Assembly: GCA_014860005.1 (NCBI GenBank) | Contig: JACZKP010000010.1 | Span: 1 to 44,786, forward strand | Source of the DNA: Verrucomicrobiota bacterium | Lineage (GTDB): Bacteria; Verrucomicrobiota; Verrucomicrobiae; Limisphaerales; UBA11358 | DNA length: 44,786 nucleotides | Direction of reading: 5' to 3' | Shown here: one piece after another, positions 16,629-24,380 of the stretch | Layout of the letters: every line of letters begins with the position of its first letter | How positions within the stretch are numbered: the first letter of the stretch is position 1 | Position numbers and translations under genes: made by a program | Notes under the pieces: model-generated | Database searches by the model: none | What the model saw: the letters and a program-made list of their open reading frames with translations, nothing else | What the model was told of the DNA's origin: nothing

Positions 16629-18833
16629 TTATTTCTTCAGATAGTACTTCTCGGTGTATTCGCGGACCATGCGTTCGGTGTTGAATTGCGGGACGAGGGT
16701 GGCCATGGCATGGCGGATTTTCTGAATCCACTGGCGCGGCACGCCTTGGGCGTCGCGATTGAAGAAGCAGGGGATGACTTCTTCGGTGAGGGCCTTGTAA
16801 AGATTGGCGCTGTCGAGGCGGTCCTGTTCTTCGACGGATTCCGGGTGGGCGTCTTCGCCGATGGCGAAACCGTTCTCGCCGTCGTAGCCTTCACGCCACC
16901 AGCCATCGAGGATGCTGAGGTTGAGGCAGCCGTGGCAGCCGGCTTTCATGCCGCTGGTGCCGGAGGCTTCGAGTGGTCGGCGCGGATTGTTCAACCAGAC
17001 GTCGCAACCGGACACCATCTGGCGCGCGATGTGGACGTCATAATTTTCGATGAATACGAGATGGCCCTTGAGGTCGCTGTACTGACTCAGGTGAATAATG
17101 TGCTGGATGTACCGCTTGCCGTCGTCGTCGCGCGGATGGGCCTTGCCGGAGAAAACAAACTGCACGGGCTGGGCCTTGTCGCGCGCCAGGCGGACGATGT
17201 TTTCCATTTGTTGGAAGATGAGCGGGGCGCGTTTGTAGGTGGCAAAGCGCCGGGCAAAGCCGATGGTCAACGCGTCGTTGTTGAGCAGGTGATCGAAGGC
17301 AATGAAATCGCCGTGCGTGAGGCGGTGGTGCTGGAGGAGCAGGCGGCGGCGGGTGAATTCGAGCAGTTCGCGCCGCAGTTTGTAGCGGAGCGCCCAGATT
17401 TCCTCGTCGCTGATGAAATCGGGGTCGGTCATGCGCTGCCAGAATTCCGGGGAGTTCATTTCGCGGTCCCAGTCGCGCGCGGCGTGGATGCGCCAGAAGC
17501 GGGTGCTGTCGCCGGCGGGCACGGGCGCGGAGCGCACTTCGGGATCCTCGGTGAGTTTGCGCCGCCAGAAGCGCCGCACGGTGCCTTTCATCCAGCCGAG
17601 CAGATGAATGCCGTTGGTGACATGGCCGATGGGGACTTTCTCGACGGGCACGTCTGGATAAAGGCTGTGCCACATGAGACGGCTCACACGGCCATGCAGC
17701 TCGCTCACGCCGTTGGCGGCGCGGGAGAGCTTGAGGGCCAGGACGGTCATGCAGAAAGGTTCGTGTTTGTCATCCGGCTTCACGCGGCCCAGCGCCATCA
17801 ATTCCTCAAACGGCACGGTGGTATTCACCCGGAAGCGGTGCAGCGCGTAATCCATCAATTCCGGCGTGAACCGGTCGTGGCCGGCTTCCACGGGAGTGTG
17901 CGTGGTGAAAAAACATTCGGCCTTGGTCTCGGCAACGGCTTTCGGGAATTTCTTGCCGGCGGCCATGCGTTCGCGGATCAATTCGAGCGTGAGGAAGGCG
18001 GCGTGACCTTCATTCATGTGAAAGAGCGACGGTTGGATGCCCAGGGTGCGGAGCAGGCGCACGCCGCCCATGCCGAGCAGAACTTCCTGCATGATGCGCG
18101 TGGTGCTGTCGCCGCCGTAAACGCGTTGCGTCAGGTCGCGGTAGTGTTGCTCGTTCTCGGGGCGGTTAGCGTCCAGCAGGTACACCGGTACACGACCAAC
18201 GTTGACGCGCCACGCCTGAAAGAAAACCTGGTTCATGCCGATGTCCACGGAACAGACGAGCGGTTCGCCCTTGGAGTCGAGCACGGGTTCGACCGGCAGG
18301 TTTTTGGGATTCAAATGCGAGTAATACTCCGTCTGCCAGTTGTTCGCGTCGAAGGCCTGTTGAAAATAGCCTTCGCGATAGAACAGGCTGATGCCAACAA
18401 AGCCGAGGCCCAGATCGCTGGCGGACTTGGCGTGGTCGCCCGCCAGGATGCCCAGACCGCCGGCAGCAATGGGGAGGGTTTCGTGGAAGCCGAATTCGGC
18501 GGAGAAGTAGGCGACCGGATTTGCGGCGAGGTGGGGCGCGTGCTTCGCGGCCCACGTGTCCGGCTCGTTCATGTAATCGTCGAAATCGCGAAGGACCTGC
18601 CGGACGTGTTCGGCGAAATCCTGTTCCTGCAGGCGCGTGCGCAGTTCGTACTCGGAAACTTCATGCAGGATGGCGACGGCGTTGTGGTAGAGGTTCTGCC
18701 AGCCGCGCGGGGAGAGTTCCTGATACAATTCCTGCGCCTCCTGGTCCCAGGTCCACCACAAGTTCCGCGCGAGGCGGTTGAGGCCGTTGACCAGTTCCGT
18801 GATTTCTGCCGTTGATAACGGTTTCTTTGCCAT
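16629..18833 (-). CDS. glgP: Alpha-glucan phosphorylase (GT35, AgpA-like)
   Basis: The enzyme releases glucose-1-phosphate from glycogen or maltodextrin by phosphorolysis, using pyridoxal phosphate. The N-terminal 110 residues match the DUF3417-type domain of the short bacterial glucan phosphorylases (NLWWTWDQEAQELYQELSP). Further on are AYFSAEFGFHETLPIAAGGLG, quoted in part as SAEFGFHETLP, HMNEGHAAF, GHVTNGIH and the PLP-lysine motif SGTSGMKAG near residue 629. Length is 734 residues, within the range of this subfamily. The gene stands alone with no glg partners nearby. The start at 18833 is the only ATG before conservation begins. Confidence 0.93.
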   Translation of the reverse strand: MAKKPLSTAEITELVNGLNRLARNLWWTWDQEAQELYQELSPRGWQNLYHNAVAILHEVSEYELRTRLQEQDFAEHVRQVLRDFDDYMNEPDTWAAKHAPHLAANPVAYFSAEFGFHETLPIAAGGLGILAGDHAKSASDLGLGFVGISLFYREGYFQQAFDANNWQTEYYSHLNPKNLPVEPVLDSKGEPLVCSVDIGMNQVFFQAWRVNVGRVPVYLLDANRPENEQHYRDLTQRVYGGDSTTRIMQEVLLGMGGVRLLRTLGIQPSLFHMNEGHAAFLTLELIRERMAAGKKFPKAVAETKAECFFTTHTPVEAGHDRFTPELMDYALHRFRVNTTVPFEELMALGRVKPDDKHEPFCMTVLALKLSRAANGVSELHGRVSRLMWHSLYPDVPVEKVPIGHVTNGIHLLGWMKGTVRRFWRRKLTEDPEVRSAPVPAGDSTRFWRIHAARDWDREMNSPEFWQRMTDPDFISDEEIWALRYKLRRELLEFTRRRLLLQHHRLTHGDFIAFDHLLNNDALTIGFARRFATYKRAPLIFQQMENIVRLARDKAQPVQFVFSGKAHPRDDDGKRYIQHIIHLSQYSDLKGHLVFIENYDVHIARQMVSGCDVWLNNPRRPLEASGTSGMKAGCHGCLNLSILDGWWREGYDGENGFAIGEDAHPESVEEQDRLDSANLYKALTEEVIPCFFNRDAQGVPRQWIQKIRHAMATLVPQFNTERMVREYTEKYYLKK

Positions 18834-18989
18834 AGTTCAAAACATCTGATTCAGCTTTCCAATAGTGGGTTCGCACGGTAGTGGCGGAAGCCGTGTCTCG
18901 CAAACAAAAATCCTGAGTCCTCCCGCGCCCCGCGGCGTATCGCGGCCCTTCAACCTGGCTCCGGCGGTGGCAATGAATGAAAAGAAGGG

Positions 18990-19112
18990 AAACCACCGAT
19001 GGACGCGGATGCACACAGATTTTTGACGCATACGTGCTGCACCTGCCAGATGATCGCAGTTCTTGTTGCAACTCCTTTTTATCCGTGTCCATCTCCGTCC
19101 ATCGGTGGTTTC
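18990..19112. repeat. Inverted-repeat element, possibly MITE-like
   Basis: The left arm (AACCACCGATGGACGCGGAT from 18991) is inverted at the right end (CCGTCCATCGGTGGTTTC to 19112), giving arms of about 35 bp with a 50-bp centre. Similar GATGGACACGGAT repeats are familiar as dispersed intergenic sequence in many bacterial genomes. No transposase is encoded. It occupies the gap between glgP and the antiporter gene. Confidence 0.6.
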
Positions 19113-19230
19113 AACTCTGTTTCCAGGTTCAATCCATGCGCTGGGCGACGGTGAGTCGGCCAGCCGCTGCACAGTTCGGCCCGCCCGTTCCGCAACGCAG
19201 TCGCGCGTTACGCCGGGTTACCCTTCCGCC

Positions 19231-20292
19231 TCAGCGCAGCAGGCCCTGATAAATAAAGTAGCCGTAGGCGGCCATCATCACCCAGCCCATCACGCGGGGC
19301 AGCCCGCCGAACACCATCACACACACGAAATGCACCGCCGTGGCGCCGGCCAGCACGAACATTCCGGTTTGAAACATCGCGGGCACGGTCAGCGGGTGGA
19401 ACAGGGCAAAGATGCCAACACAGAGCGGAATGCAAATGTGTCCGTCGCCAACCTGCGAGGTATAGACCACCTCCGGATTACCGCGCCAGCCGTAGTATAG
19501 CGCCAGTAACGCGTTCGGCAGTACCATGAGCCAGCCGCTCAGCCAGCCCATGTTGTCCGCACTGATGAACCCTGTTGGAATCTTGGACAGCCATTCCACC
19601 AGCCATGCGATGCTGAGATACGTGCCCACGGCCCCGACAACCAGCAAGGCCAGGTCCAGTGGCAGCCGCCAGTTGAACGATTTGTTCTGGCGCACGTTGC
19701 TCTTGAGCACGTCAAAGACGTGAAAGCACTGCCAGAACAGGAACAGCCCCACCAACACCAGGCCGTCGCCGAAGTCGAGTTTCCCGTCCCGCGCCAGCGC
19801 CCAGACCGCGCCGGTGAAAAACAACACCGCCGTCAGCGTCAGCAGCAGCGAGAGGCGATTGATCTGATGTTCCTTTTGGTTGCCGCGCTTGCGGGACTTG
19901 CCTTTCGCGGCGGGCATCAGGCTCAAACCCCAGATCACCGCTGGCAGTCCGATCAGCAACGTCATGTTCGTGACGTTGTTGACCAGCGCATTGGTCATCA
20001 CCTCCGCGCCCGGACCGCCCTTGCGTCCCAGCACAAAGGCGAACACCAGATTCCCGATACCCGAACAGTACGGCATGATCAATGTGCCGAGCACCGTGCC
20101 CTCGAAACCGCGGTCGCTCATGGCCTCCAGCCGCCAGATCATCAGCGCCGAAGCGGCCACGAACAAACCCAGAAACAACCACGGCGCCCACGCGCCGGTG
20201 CCTTCAATGTCATGAACCAATGAATTCAACGCGCGGAGTAAACCAGTTGGCTTGGCGGCTGGCAAACGTTCGCCCGCGCAGTGCGCCTTCAT
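19231..20292 (-). CDS. CaCA-superfamily cation/proton exchanger-like membrane protein
   Basis: The 353-residue protein has about ten hydrophobic segments in two inverted sets, with an alpha-repeat-like stretch GTLIMPYCSGIGNLVFA followed by NALVNNVTNMTLLIGLPA, resembling the sodium/calcium exchanger fold (YrbG-like). The second repeat contains WLSGWLMVLPNALLALYYGWRGN. It probably exchanges Ca or Na against a counter-ion across the inner membrane; the ion is not deducible. I chose the ATG at 20292 (MKAHCAGE); the longer TTG-initiated frame to 20349 runs through a palindromic element. Confidence 0.75.
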   Translation of the reverse strand: MKAHCAGERLPAAKPTGLLRALNSLVHDIEGTGAWAPWLFLGLFVAASALMIWRLEAMSDRGFEGTVLGTLIMPYCSGIGNLVFAFVLGRKGGPGAEVMTNALVNNVTNMTLLIGLPAVIWGLSLMPAAKGKSRKRGNQKEHQINRLSLLLTLTAVLFFTGAVWALARDGKLDFGDGLVLVGLFLFWQCFHVFDVLKSNVRQNKSFNWRLPLDLALLVVGAVGTYLSIAWLVEWLSKIPTGFISADNMGWLSGWLMVLPNALLALYYGWRGNPEVVYTSQVGDGHICIPLCVGIFALFHPLTVPAMFQTGMFVLAGATAVHFVCVMVFGGLPRVMGWVMMAAYGYFIYQGLLR

Positions 20293-20460
20293 GGAGCGCC
20301 GGTAGCGGAACGCCGACGTGTCGTTGGCATTGGGGGTAACGATCGCCAATCATGCCCGAGTACGAACCAGAGAGTAACGCGAGCCGTGGGGGCGGGGCGT
20401 AAGCCGGTCACAGGCCGGCGCTCCAACGAAGACGAAGGAGCGCCGGCTTGCAGCCGGCTT
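20293..20460. repeat. Cluster of family A palindromic elements upstream of the antiporter
   Basis: A degenerate copy lies at 20307-20330 (stem GCCGACG-TGT-CGTTGGC), preceded by a half element at 20293-20300. Then comes an inverted pair, 20401-20424 and 20437-20460, with different stem variants (GGTCACAGGCC and GGCTTGCAGCC) separated by 12 bp. The pair is preceded by AGAGAGTAACGC, which also precedes the copy at 27636. Confidence 0.75.
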
Positions 20461-20524
20461 TGGGTGAGGAAAAGCCGTGAGGTTTTCCATGGATAGCCGT
20501 GGCAAACAGAAACCCGCACCCGCA

Positions 20525-20548
20525 AAGCCGACAGCCTGTCGGCGCTCC
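20525..20548 (+). repeat. Palindromic element, family A (stem GACAGGCTGTC)
   Basis: The core reads GCCGACAGCCTGTCGGC with family ends AAGCCG and GCGCTCC. This is the only copy in the window with the AGGCT-type core. It has no directly adjacent partner; the next copy is at 20675. Confidence 0.75.
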
Positions 20549-20674
20549 GTTCATGTTCACCCATTGCGGCCAGCGTTTGGCGGGGATACGGCTTGCTTTT
20601 CGATGCAAACCGGGCGTATAAGCGGGGCATGAAATCCTCTGGGGATTCCGGCTGGGACACGTTTTCCACGAGCT

Positions 20675-20698
20675 GGAGCGCCGACGTGTCGTCGGCTT
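20675..20698 (+). repeat. Palindromic element, family A (stem GACGTGTCGTC)
   Basis: It has GGAGCGCCG and CGGCTT ends around the core GCCGACGTGTCGTCGGC. The same stem variant occurs at 22104 and 22561. It lies about 70 bp upstream of the SUMF-family pseudogene start. Confidence 0.75.
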
Positions 20699-20745
20699 AT
20701 GGCGCAGGAAAACCCGCGACCTCCGAGTGCCAGGGCCCAAGCTGC

Positions 20746-21931
20746 ATGAACAGTAAAACCCACATCCAAAGCCGGTCGCAGACCGGCGCTCCGAGTTTGA
20801 GCGTCGCCCTCGTGGTGGCCTTGCTGGTCATGAGCTTTTCCATCGCCCACGCCGCGCCGCCGTTGGTTACCAATGTGCGCGCGGCGCAGCGGCCCGGGAC
20901 GCAACTGGTGGACGTTTACTACGACCTGGCGGACCCGGACAGCGCCACGCTTACGGTGAGCGTGACCGTGTAGCAACCGGAAGATCACCTGGAACGCCGG
21001 CGCGGATTGGCCGAACAAATTCTCCAGCAACGTCCGGTTCCGCATCACGGCCAGTGATGACACCGCTCCCTCCGGCATGGCGCTGATTCCCGCCGGGAGT
21101 TTCACGATGGGGGACACGTTCAACGAGGGTGAATCTCGGGAGTTGCCCTTGCACTCCGTCTATGTCTCCGCGTTTTACATGGACCGGACAGAGGTGACGA
21201 AGGCGTTGTGGGATGAGGTGTGTCAGTGGGCCACCAATCGTCCGGTGGAGTTACGTTACAACTTCGAGTATTGGGCGCTGGGGAAGGCGAACAATCATCC
21301 GGCGCACACGTTGACGTGGTATGACGCGGTGAAGTGGTGCAATGCGCGCAGCGAGAAGGAAGGGTGCGTGCCGGCTTATTACACCAGTGCGGCACAGACG
21401 ACGGCGTATCGGAGCGGGCGTGTAACTGTGCTGAATGATTGGGTGAAGTGGAATGCGGGTGGGTATCGGTTGCCGACGGAGGCGGAGTGGGAGAAGGCGG
21501 CGCGGGGCGGGAGCAGCGGGCAGCGGTTTCCGTCGGGGAACACGATTACGCACAGTCAGGCGAATTATTACAGTCGTACGAACTACGCCTACGATGTCAG
21601 CCCGACGCGAGAATACCACCCGGCCTACAATGATGGCGTTTATCCTTAAACGAGTCCGGTGGGTTCCTTCGCACCGAACGGGTATGGGTTGTATGACATG
21701 GAGGGGTATGTGATGGAGTGGTGCTGGGATTGGTGGTCGGGCAGTTATTACAGTTCGTCACCGCCAAGCGACCCGCGTGGTCCCACGTCTGGCACGGGCC
21801 TCGTGCTTCGCGGCGGCGGTTGGCTCAGCCAAGCGATAGTCTGCCGGTCGGCGGTCCGCTCTTTCTACGTCGGCCCGCTCAACCGGTACGAAACCCTCGG
21901 GTTCCGTTCGGTCCGGCCCGCAGGTCAGTGA
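20746..21931 (+). pseudogene. Secreted SUMF1/formylglycine-generating-enzyme-like protein, disrupted
   Basis: An ATG at 20746 opens a signal-peptide-like N-terminus (core LSVALVVALLVMSFSIAHA) followed by a verrucomicrobial N-terminal domain ending TLTVSVTV at a TAG (20971). The frame then shifts: the downstream frame reads KITWNAGADWPNKFSSNVRF, then the sulfatase-modifying-factor domain (MALIPAGSFTMGDTFNEGE, RLPTEAEWEKAARGG). It is stopped by TAA at 21647 and continues in the same frame with TSPVGSFAPNGYGLYDMEG and LRGGGW to 21931. So there is a deletion with frameshift plus one nonsense change (relatives read YPYTSP where this reads YP-stop-TSP). A palindromic element lies in the signal-peptide N-region. 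Confidence 0.8.
20769..20792 (+). repeat. Palindromic element, family A, inside the signal-peptide N-region
   Basis: In the frame of the SUMF-family gene it reads SRSQTGAP between the initiating MNSKTHIQ and the hydrophobic core. The core differs from the common variant by one change (GGTCGCAGACC). Confidence 0.8.
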
Positions 21932-21987
21932 GTTCCAGAACGGCTGGCCGGAGCAGGCGAGCCGGTGCGAGGGACGAGCGCAGTTTA

Positions 21988-22127
21988 GGAGCGCCGACCT
22001 GTGGTCGGCTTAAACGGTGGGCAAATGTGACGCGAACAAGAATGGAAAGTGGGTTGGCAAATCGCGCGCCCCAAGCCGGTCACAGACCGGAGCTCCGTCC
22101 GAGGGAGCGCCGACGTGTCGTCGGCTT
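21988..22127. repeat. Three family A palindromic elements upstream of the RAYT gene
   Basis: Copies are at 21988-22011 (stem GACCTGTGGTC), 22073-22096 (GGTCACAGACC, with GAGCTCC replacing GCGCTCC at one end) and 22104-22127 (GACGTGTCGTC). The last two form an inverted pair separated by 7 bp. The frame of the RAYT gene stays open across the pair, upstream of the chosen start. Confidence 0.8.
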
Positions 22128-22148
22128 TGGGCAAACGAGCAGGCTGCG

Positions 22149-23192
22149 ATGAACGAGATAAAACAAGAGCGTGGCGCGAGTCGTGAGGCGAAAAGTGTAA
22201 GCCGGTCACAGACCGGCGCTCCGGCAAAGTCGCGTCCGCAGCGGCAACGTTCGACGCCGCCGTACAATCCCGGCTTGCAGAAGCTCGTGGACGGCAAGCA
22301 GGCGTGGGCAATTCCGCTCGACGCCGAAGCCAGGGCGAAAGGTTTTCGCGGCTGGCATCAGCGCGGCTACCTGCCGCACTACGACGCGCCCGGCGTGACG
22401 CAGTTCGTGACGTTGCGTCTGGTGGATTCGCTGCCCGCATCGCGTCGTGGCGAGTGGGAACATCTGCTGAAAATCGAGACAGGAGCGCTGGTCTGTGGCC
22501 GGCATTCTCCTGCCGCGTACAGCAAAAGCCGGTCACAGACCGGCGCTCCACACCACGGCGGGAGCGCCGACGTGTCGTCGGCTTTTCGCGCGGCAAATCC
22601 CGACGGCACCAAAACGACGGCCGGCGGAGATGAGAACGCTCAAAGCCGTCCACAGGCCGGCGCTCCGGCGCGCGTTGCGGCGGGGCGGGAGCGTCGCCGG
22701 AAGCTGGAGGAATATCTGGATCGCGGTTTGGGCGAATGTTGGCTGCGGCAACCGACCATCGCGCAACTGACGGAAGATGCGCTGCGGTTTTTTGACGGCC
22801 AGCGCTACCAACTGGGCGCGTGGGTGGTCATGCCGAATCATGTGCATCTGCTGGTGGACGTGTGGGACACGCCGTTGTCGGAGTTGATCAAGAGTTGGAA
22901 GGGCTTCACGGCACGCGAAGCCAACAAGCTGCTGGGACGGAGCGGCGAGTTTTGGGAGCGGGAGTATTTGGACACGGTGATTGAGGATGAAGAACATCGG
23001 CAAACGGCGGTGCGCTATATCGAGAACAACCCGACGAAAGCAAAACTGGTGTTGGACCCGAAAGAATGGCCGTGGAGCAGCGCGCGATTTCGAGATGAGT
23101 ATGGGGTGCTGAAGTGTTCGGCGGAGCGCCGGCTTGCAGCCGGCTTAAATCGTGAGGAAACCCGCGAGGCGCGCAATTTCAAACGAGAATGA
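22149..23192 (+). CDS. REP-associated tyrosine transposase (RAYT, IS200-like Y1 family)
   Basis: RAYTs are single-strand HUH endonucleases related to TnpA of IS200 and are thought to mobilise REP palindromes. The 347-residue protein shows the RAYT N-terminal segment FRGWHQRGYLPHYDAPGVTQ, EEYLDRGLGECWLRQP, the HUH motif PNHVHLL with H231 and H233, then FWEREYLDTVIEDEEH (Y273) and RYIENNPTKA (Y290), either of which may be the catalytic tyrosine, and WPWSSARFRD at the end. Residues about 111-179, between KIET and RRRKLEEYL, are an extra segment made of four family A elements; further copies are at the N-terminus and at residues 325-333. I chose the ATG at 22149; the open frame starts earlier inside elements. 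Whether the inserted protein still cleaves DNA is unknown. Confidence 0.85.
   Translation: MNEIKQERGASREAKSVSRSQTGAPAKSRPQRQRSTPPYNPGLQKLVDGKQAWAIPLDAEARAKGFRGWHQRGYLPHYDAPGVTQFVTLRLVDSLPASRRGEWEHLLKIETGALVCGRHSPAAYSKSRSQTGAPHHGGSADVSSAFRAANPDGTKTTAGGDENAQSRPQAGAPARVAAGRERRRKLEEYLDRGLGECWLRQPTIAQLTEDALRFFDGQRYQLGAWVVMPNHVHLLVDVWDTPLSELIKSWKGFTAREANKLLGRSGEFWEREYLDTVIEDEEHRQTAVRYIENNPTKAKLVLDPKEWPWSSARFRDEYGVLKCSAERRLAAGLNREETREARNFKRE
22199..22222 (+). repeat. Palindromic element, family A, inside the RAYT N-terminus
   Basis: It is a consensus copy (AAGCCGGTCACAGACC plus GGCGCTCC) read in frame as SRSQTGAP near residue 20 of the RAYT protein. Confidence 0.85.
22482..22666. repeat. Four family A palindromic elements inside the RAYT coding sequence
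   Basis: Copies are at 22482-22505 (degenerate, GGTCTGTGGCC), 22526-22549 (GGTCACAGACC), 22561-22584 (GACGTGTCGTC) and 22643-22666 (GTCCACAGGCC). The middle two form an inverted pair 11 bp apart. Together they account for nearly all of the 70-residue insertion between conserved RAYT blocks, and all are translated without a stop (SRSQTGAP, SADVSSA, SRPQAGAP). Confidence 0.85.
23123..23146 (+). repeat. Palindromic element, family A, near the 3' end of the RAYT gene
   Basis: The stem is GGCTTGCAGCC, the same variant as at 20437. In frame it reads AERRLAAGL, close to the RAYT C-terminus after the conserved WPWSSARF block. Confidence 0.8.
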
Positions 23193-23217
23193 ACACGATT
23201 CGTATGGGGAGAGCGCA

Positions 23218-23366
23218 AAGCCGGTCACAGACCGGCGCTCCAACGAAGGAGCGCCGACATGTTGTCGGCTTAAGACTCTCGCGGGCCAGAGTCATTTGAA
23301 CGCCAAACAGAAAGCATGCATGAACCGTAATTCGCGCACTCGAAGCCGGTCACAGACCGGCGCTCC
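23218..23366. repeat. Three family A palindromic elements downstream of the RAYT gene
   Basis: An inverted pair, 23218-23241 (GGTCACAGACC) and 23248-23271 (GACATGTTGTC), is separated by 6 bp. A further consensus copy lies at 23343-23366, after a short MNRNSRTR-coding stretch that resembles the start of the pseudogene at 20746 (MNSK...SRSQTGAP). The stretch 23193-23405 is otherwise empty. Confidence 0.8.
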
Positions 23367-23405
23367 GTGCGGGGCAAGCGTCGAACGCCCAGTCAGGATC
23401 GAACT

Positions 23406-24380
23406 ATGAAGCCTAAACTTTCTTCACGGCACGGAAGCAGGATCGTTTCGTGGGTGACTTGGCAGGTGGCCGGGATGTTCCTTTGCGTGGCGTGTGCGAA
23501 CGCCGCCAGCAGCACGGCATTCTCACCCGTTATTACGGTGGATACACGCGTCGTAGCCATCGCGGTGTCCGGCCGGGTGCTGGACGCGGCCAGCCGCGCG
23601 CCGGTCAGCGGCGCAGCGGTGTCGCTGGCGGGGCAGAACACCAGTAGTTCCAGCGCGGGCTTGTTCAGTTTCGCGAACGTGGCTGCGAGCGGCAACACGC
23701 TGGCGGTGAGCAAAAGCGGTTACGCCACTTACACCGGCACCGTGCCCGTCCCGGCGGGGGCCAATGCGGTCATGCTGCCGGATGTTCTGCTACAGGCTGC
23801 GCCAGTGGGAAACAAGCCGGTGGTGACGGGAGTGCGCACCCGGCATGAAGGAATGTTCTTGGGCGGCATCGCCATGTTGAACGATTTCACGGCCACGGTG
23901 AACTGGCAGGGGCTTGCGCCCAATCAGGTGCGGTTTTATGTGAACGGCAATCTGGCGGCGACGCGGACCACCAGCGGGACCGAGGTAACAGTGACATTGG
24001 ACATGGGGCTGGGTTTCGCGCCGAGTTTTTCGCCCGGCGCGAACACGGTGCGGGTGGTGGCCGAAGCGGGGAACGGCGCAACCTCAGCGCCCTACGATAT
24101 GACGGTAAGGGTGATTCCCACGCCGTTCTGGTTGACCGGCCTGCCCGCGAGCATCTTGGGCGCGGAGGAAGCGACTTATTCATTCCACCTCACCTATCCC
24201 TCGGATAAGTATCCGGTGAAGGCGCTGCAGAACATTTCGTTCCTGGGCGATTTCGGCTGGGATTTGCAGTTCAAAGGCGGCTACGAATATGCGCTGGTTC
24301 CGGGGAATGGCTGCTATACGCCGGGGTGCAGCCCACAAAATCCAAGAAGCGGGTGGGAAAGCGTCCGCACAGTTCGCTGA
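23406..24380 (+). CDS. N-terminal part of a frameshifted large secreted protein (carboxypeptidase-regulatory-like domain)
   Basis: The ATG at 23406 starts a signal-peptide-like segment (QVAGMFLCVACANAAS). Residues about 55-125 form a carboxypeptidase-regulatory-like beta domain (VSGRVLDAASRAPVSGAAVS). After a beta-sandwich region the frame ends at 24380. The next frame (24326-27475) continues the same protein without a signal peptide, so one base was probably gained or lost between about 24310 and 24365. It may be a pseudogene, a sequencing error or a frameshifting site. The likely product is a surface or exported protein of unknown ligand. Confidence 0.65.
   Translation: MKPKLSSRHGSRIVSWVTWQVAGMFLCVACANAASSTAFSPVITVDTRVVAIAVSGRVLDAASRAPVSGAAVSLAGQNTSSSSAGLFSFANVAASGNTLAVSKSGYATYTGTVPVPAGANAVMLPDVLLQAAPVGNKPVVTGVRTRHEGMFLGGIAMLNDFTATVNWQGLAPNQVRFYVNGNLAATRTTSGTEVTVTLDMGLGFAPSFSPGANTVRVVAEAGNGATSAPYDMTVRVIPTPFWLTGLPASILGAEEATYSFHLTYPSDKYPVKALQNISFLGDFGWDLQFKGGYEYALVPGNGCYTPGCSPQNPRSGWESVRTVR

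Noticed and set aside
16590..18815. 741-codon open frame antisense to glgP
   Set aside because: It mirrors the phosphorylase frame in a GC-rich gene, lacks recognisable domains, and the opposite strand has full GT35 motifs.
20293..23366. CRISPR array
   Set aside because: Repeats are 24 bp in both orientations, spacing is irregular, some lie in coding frames, and there are no cas genes.
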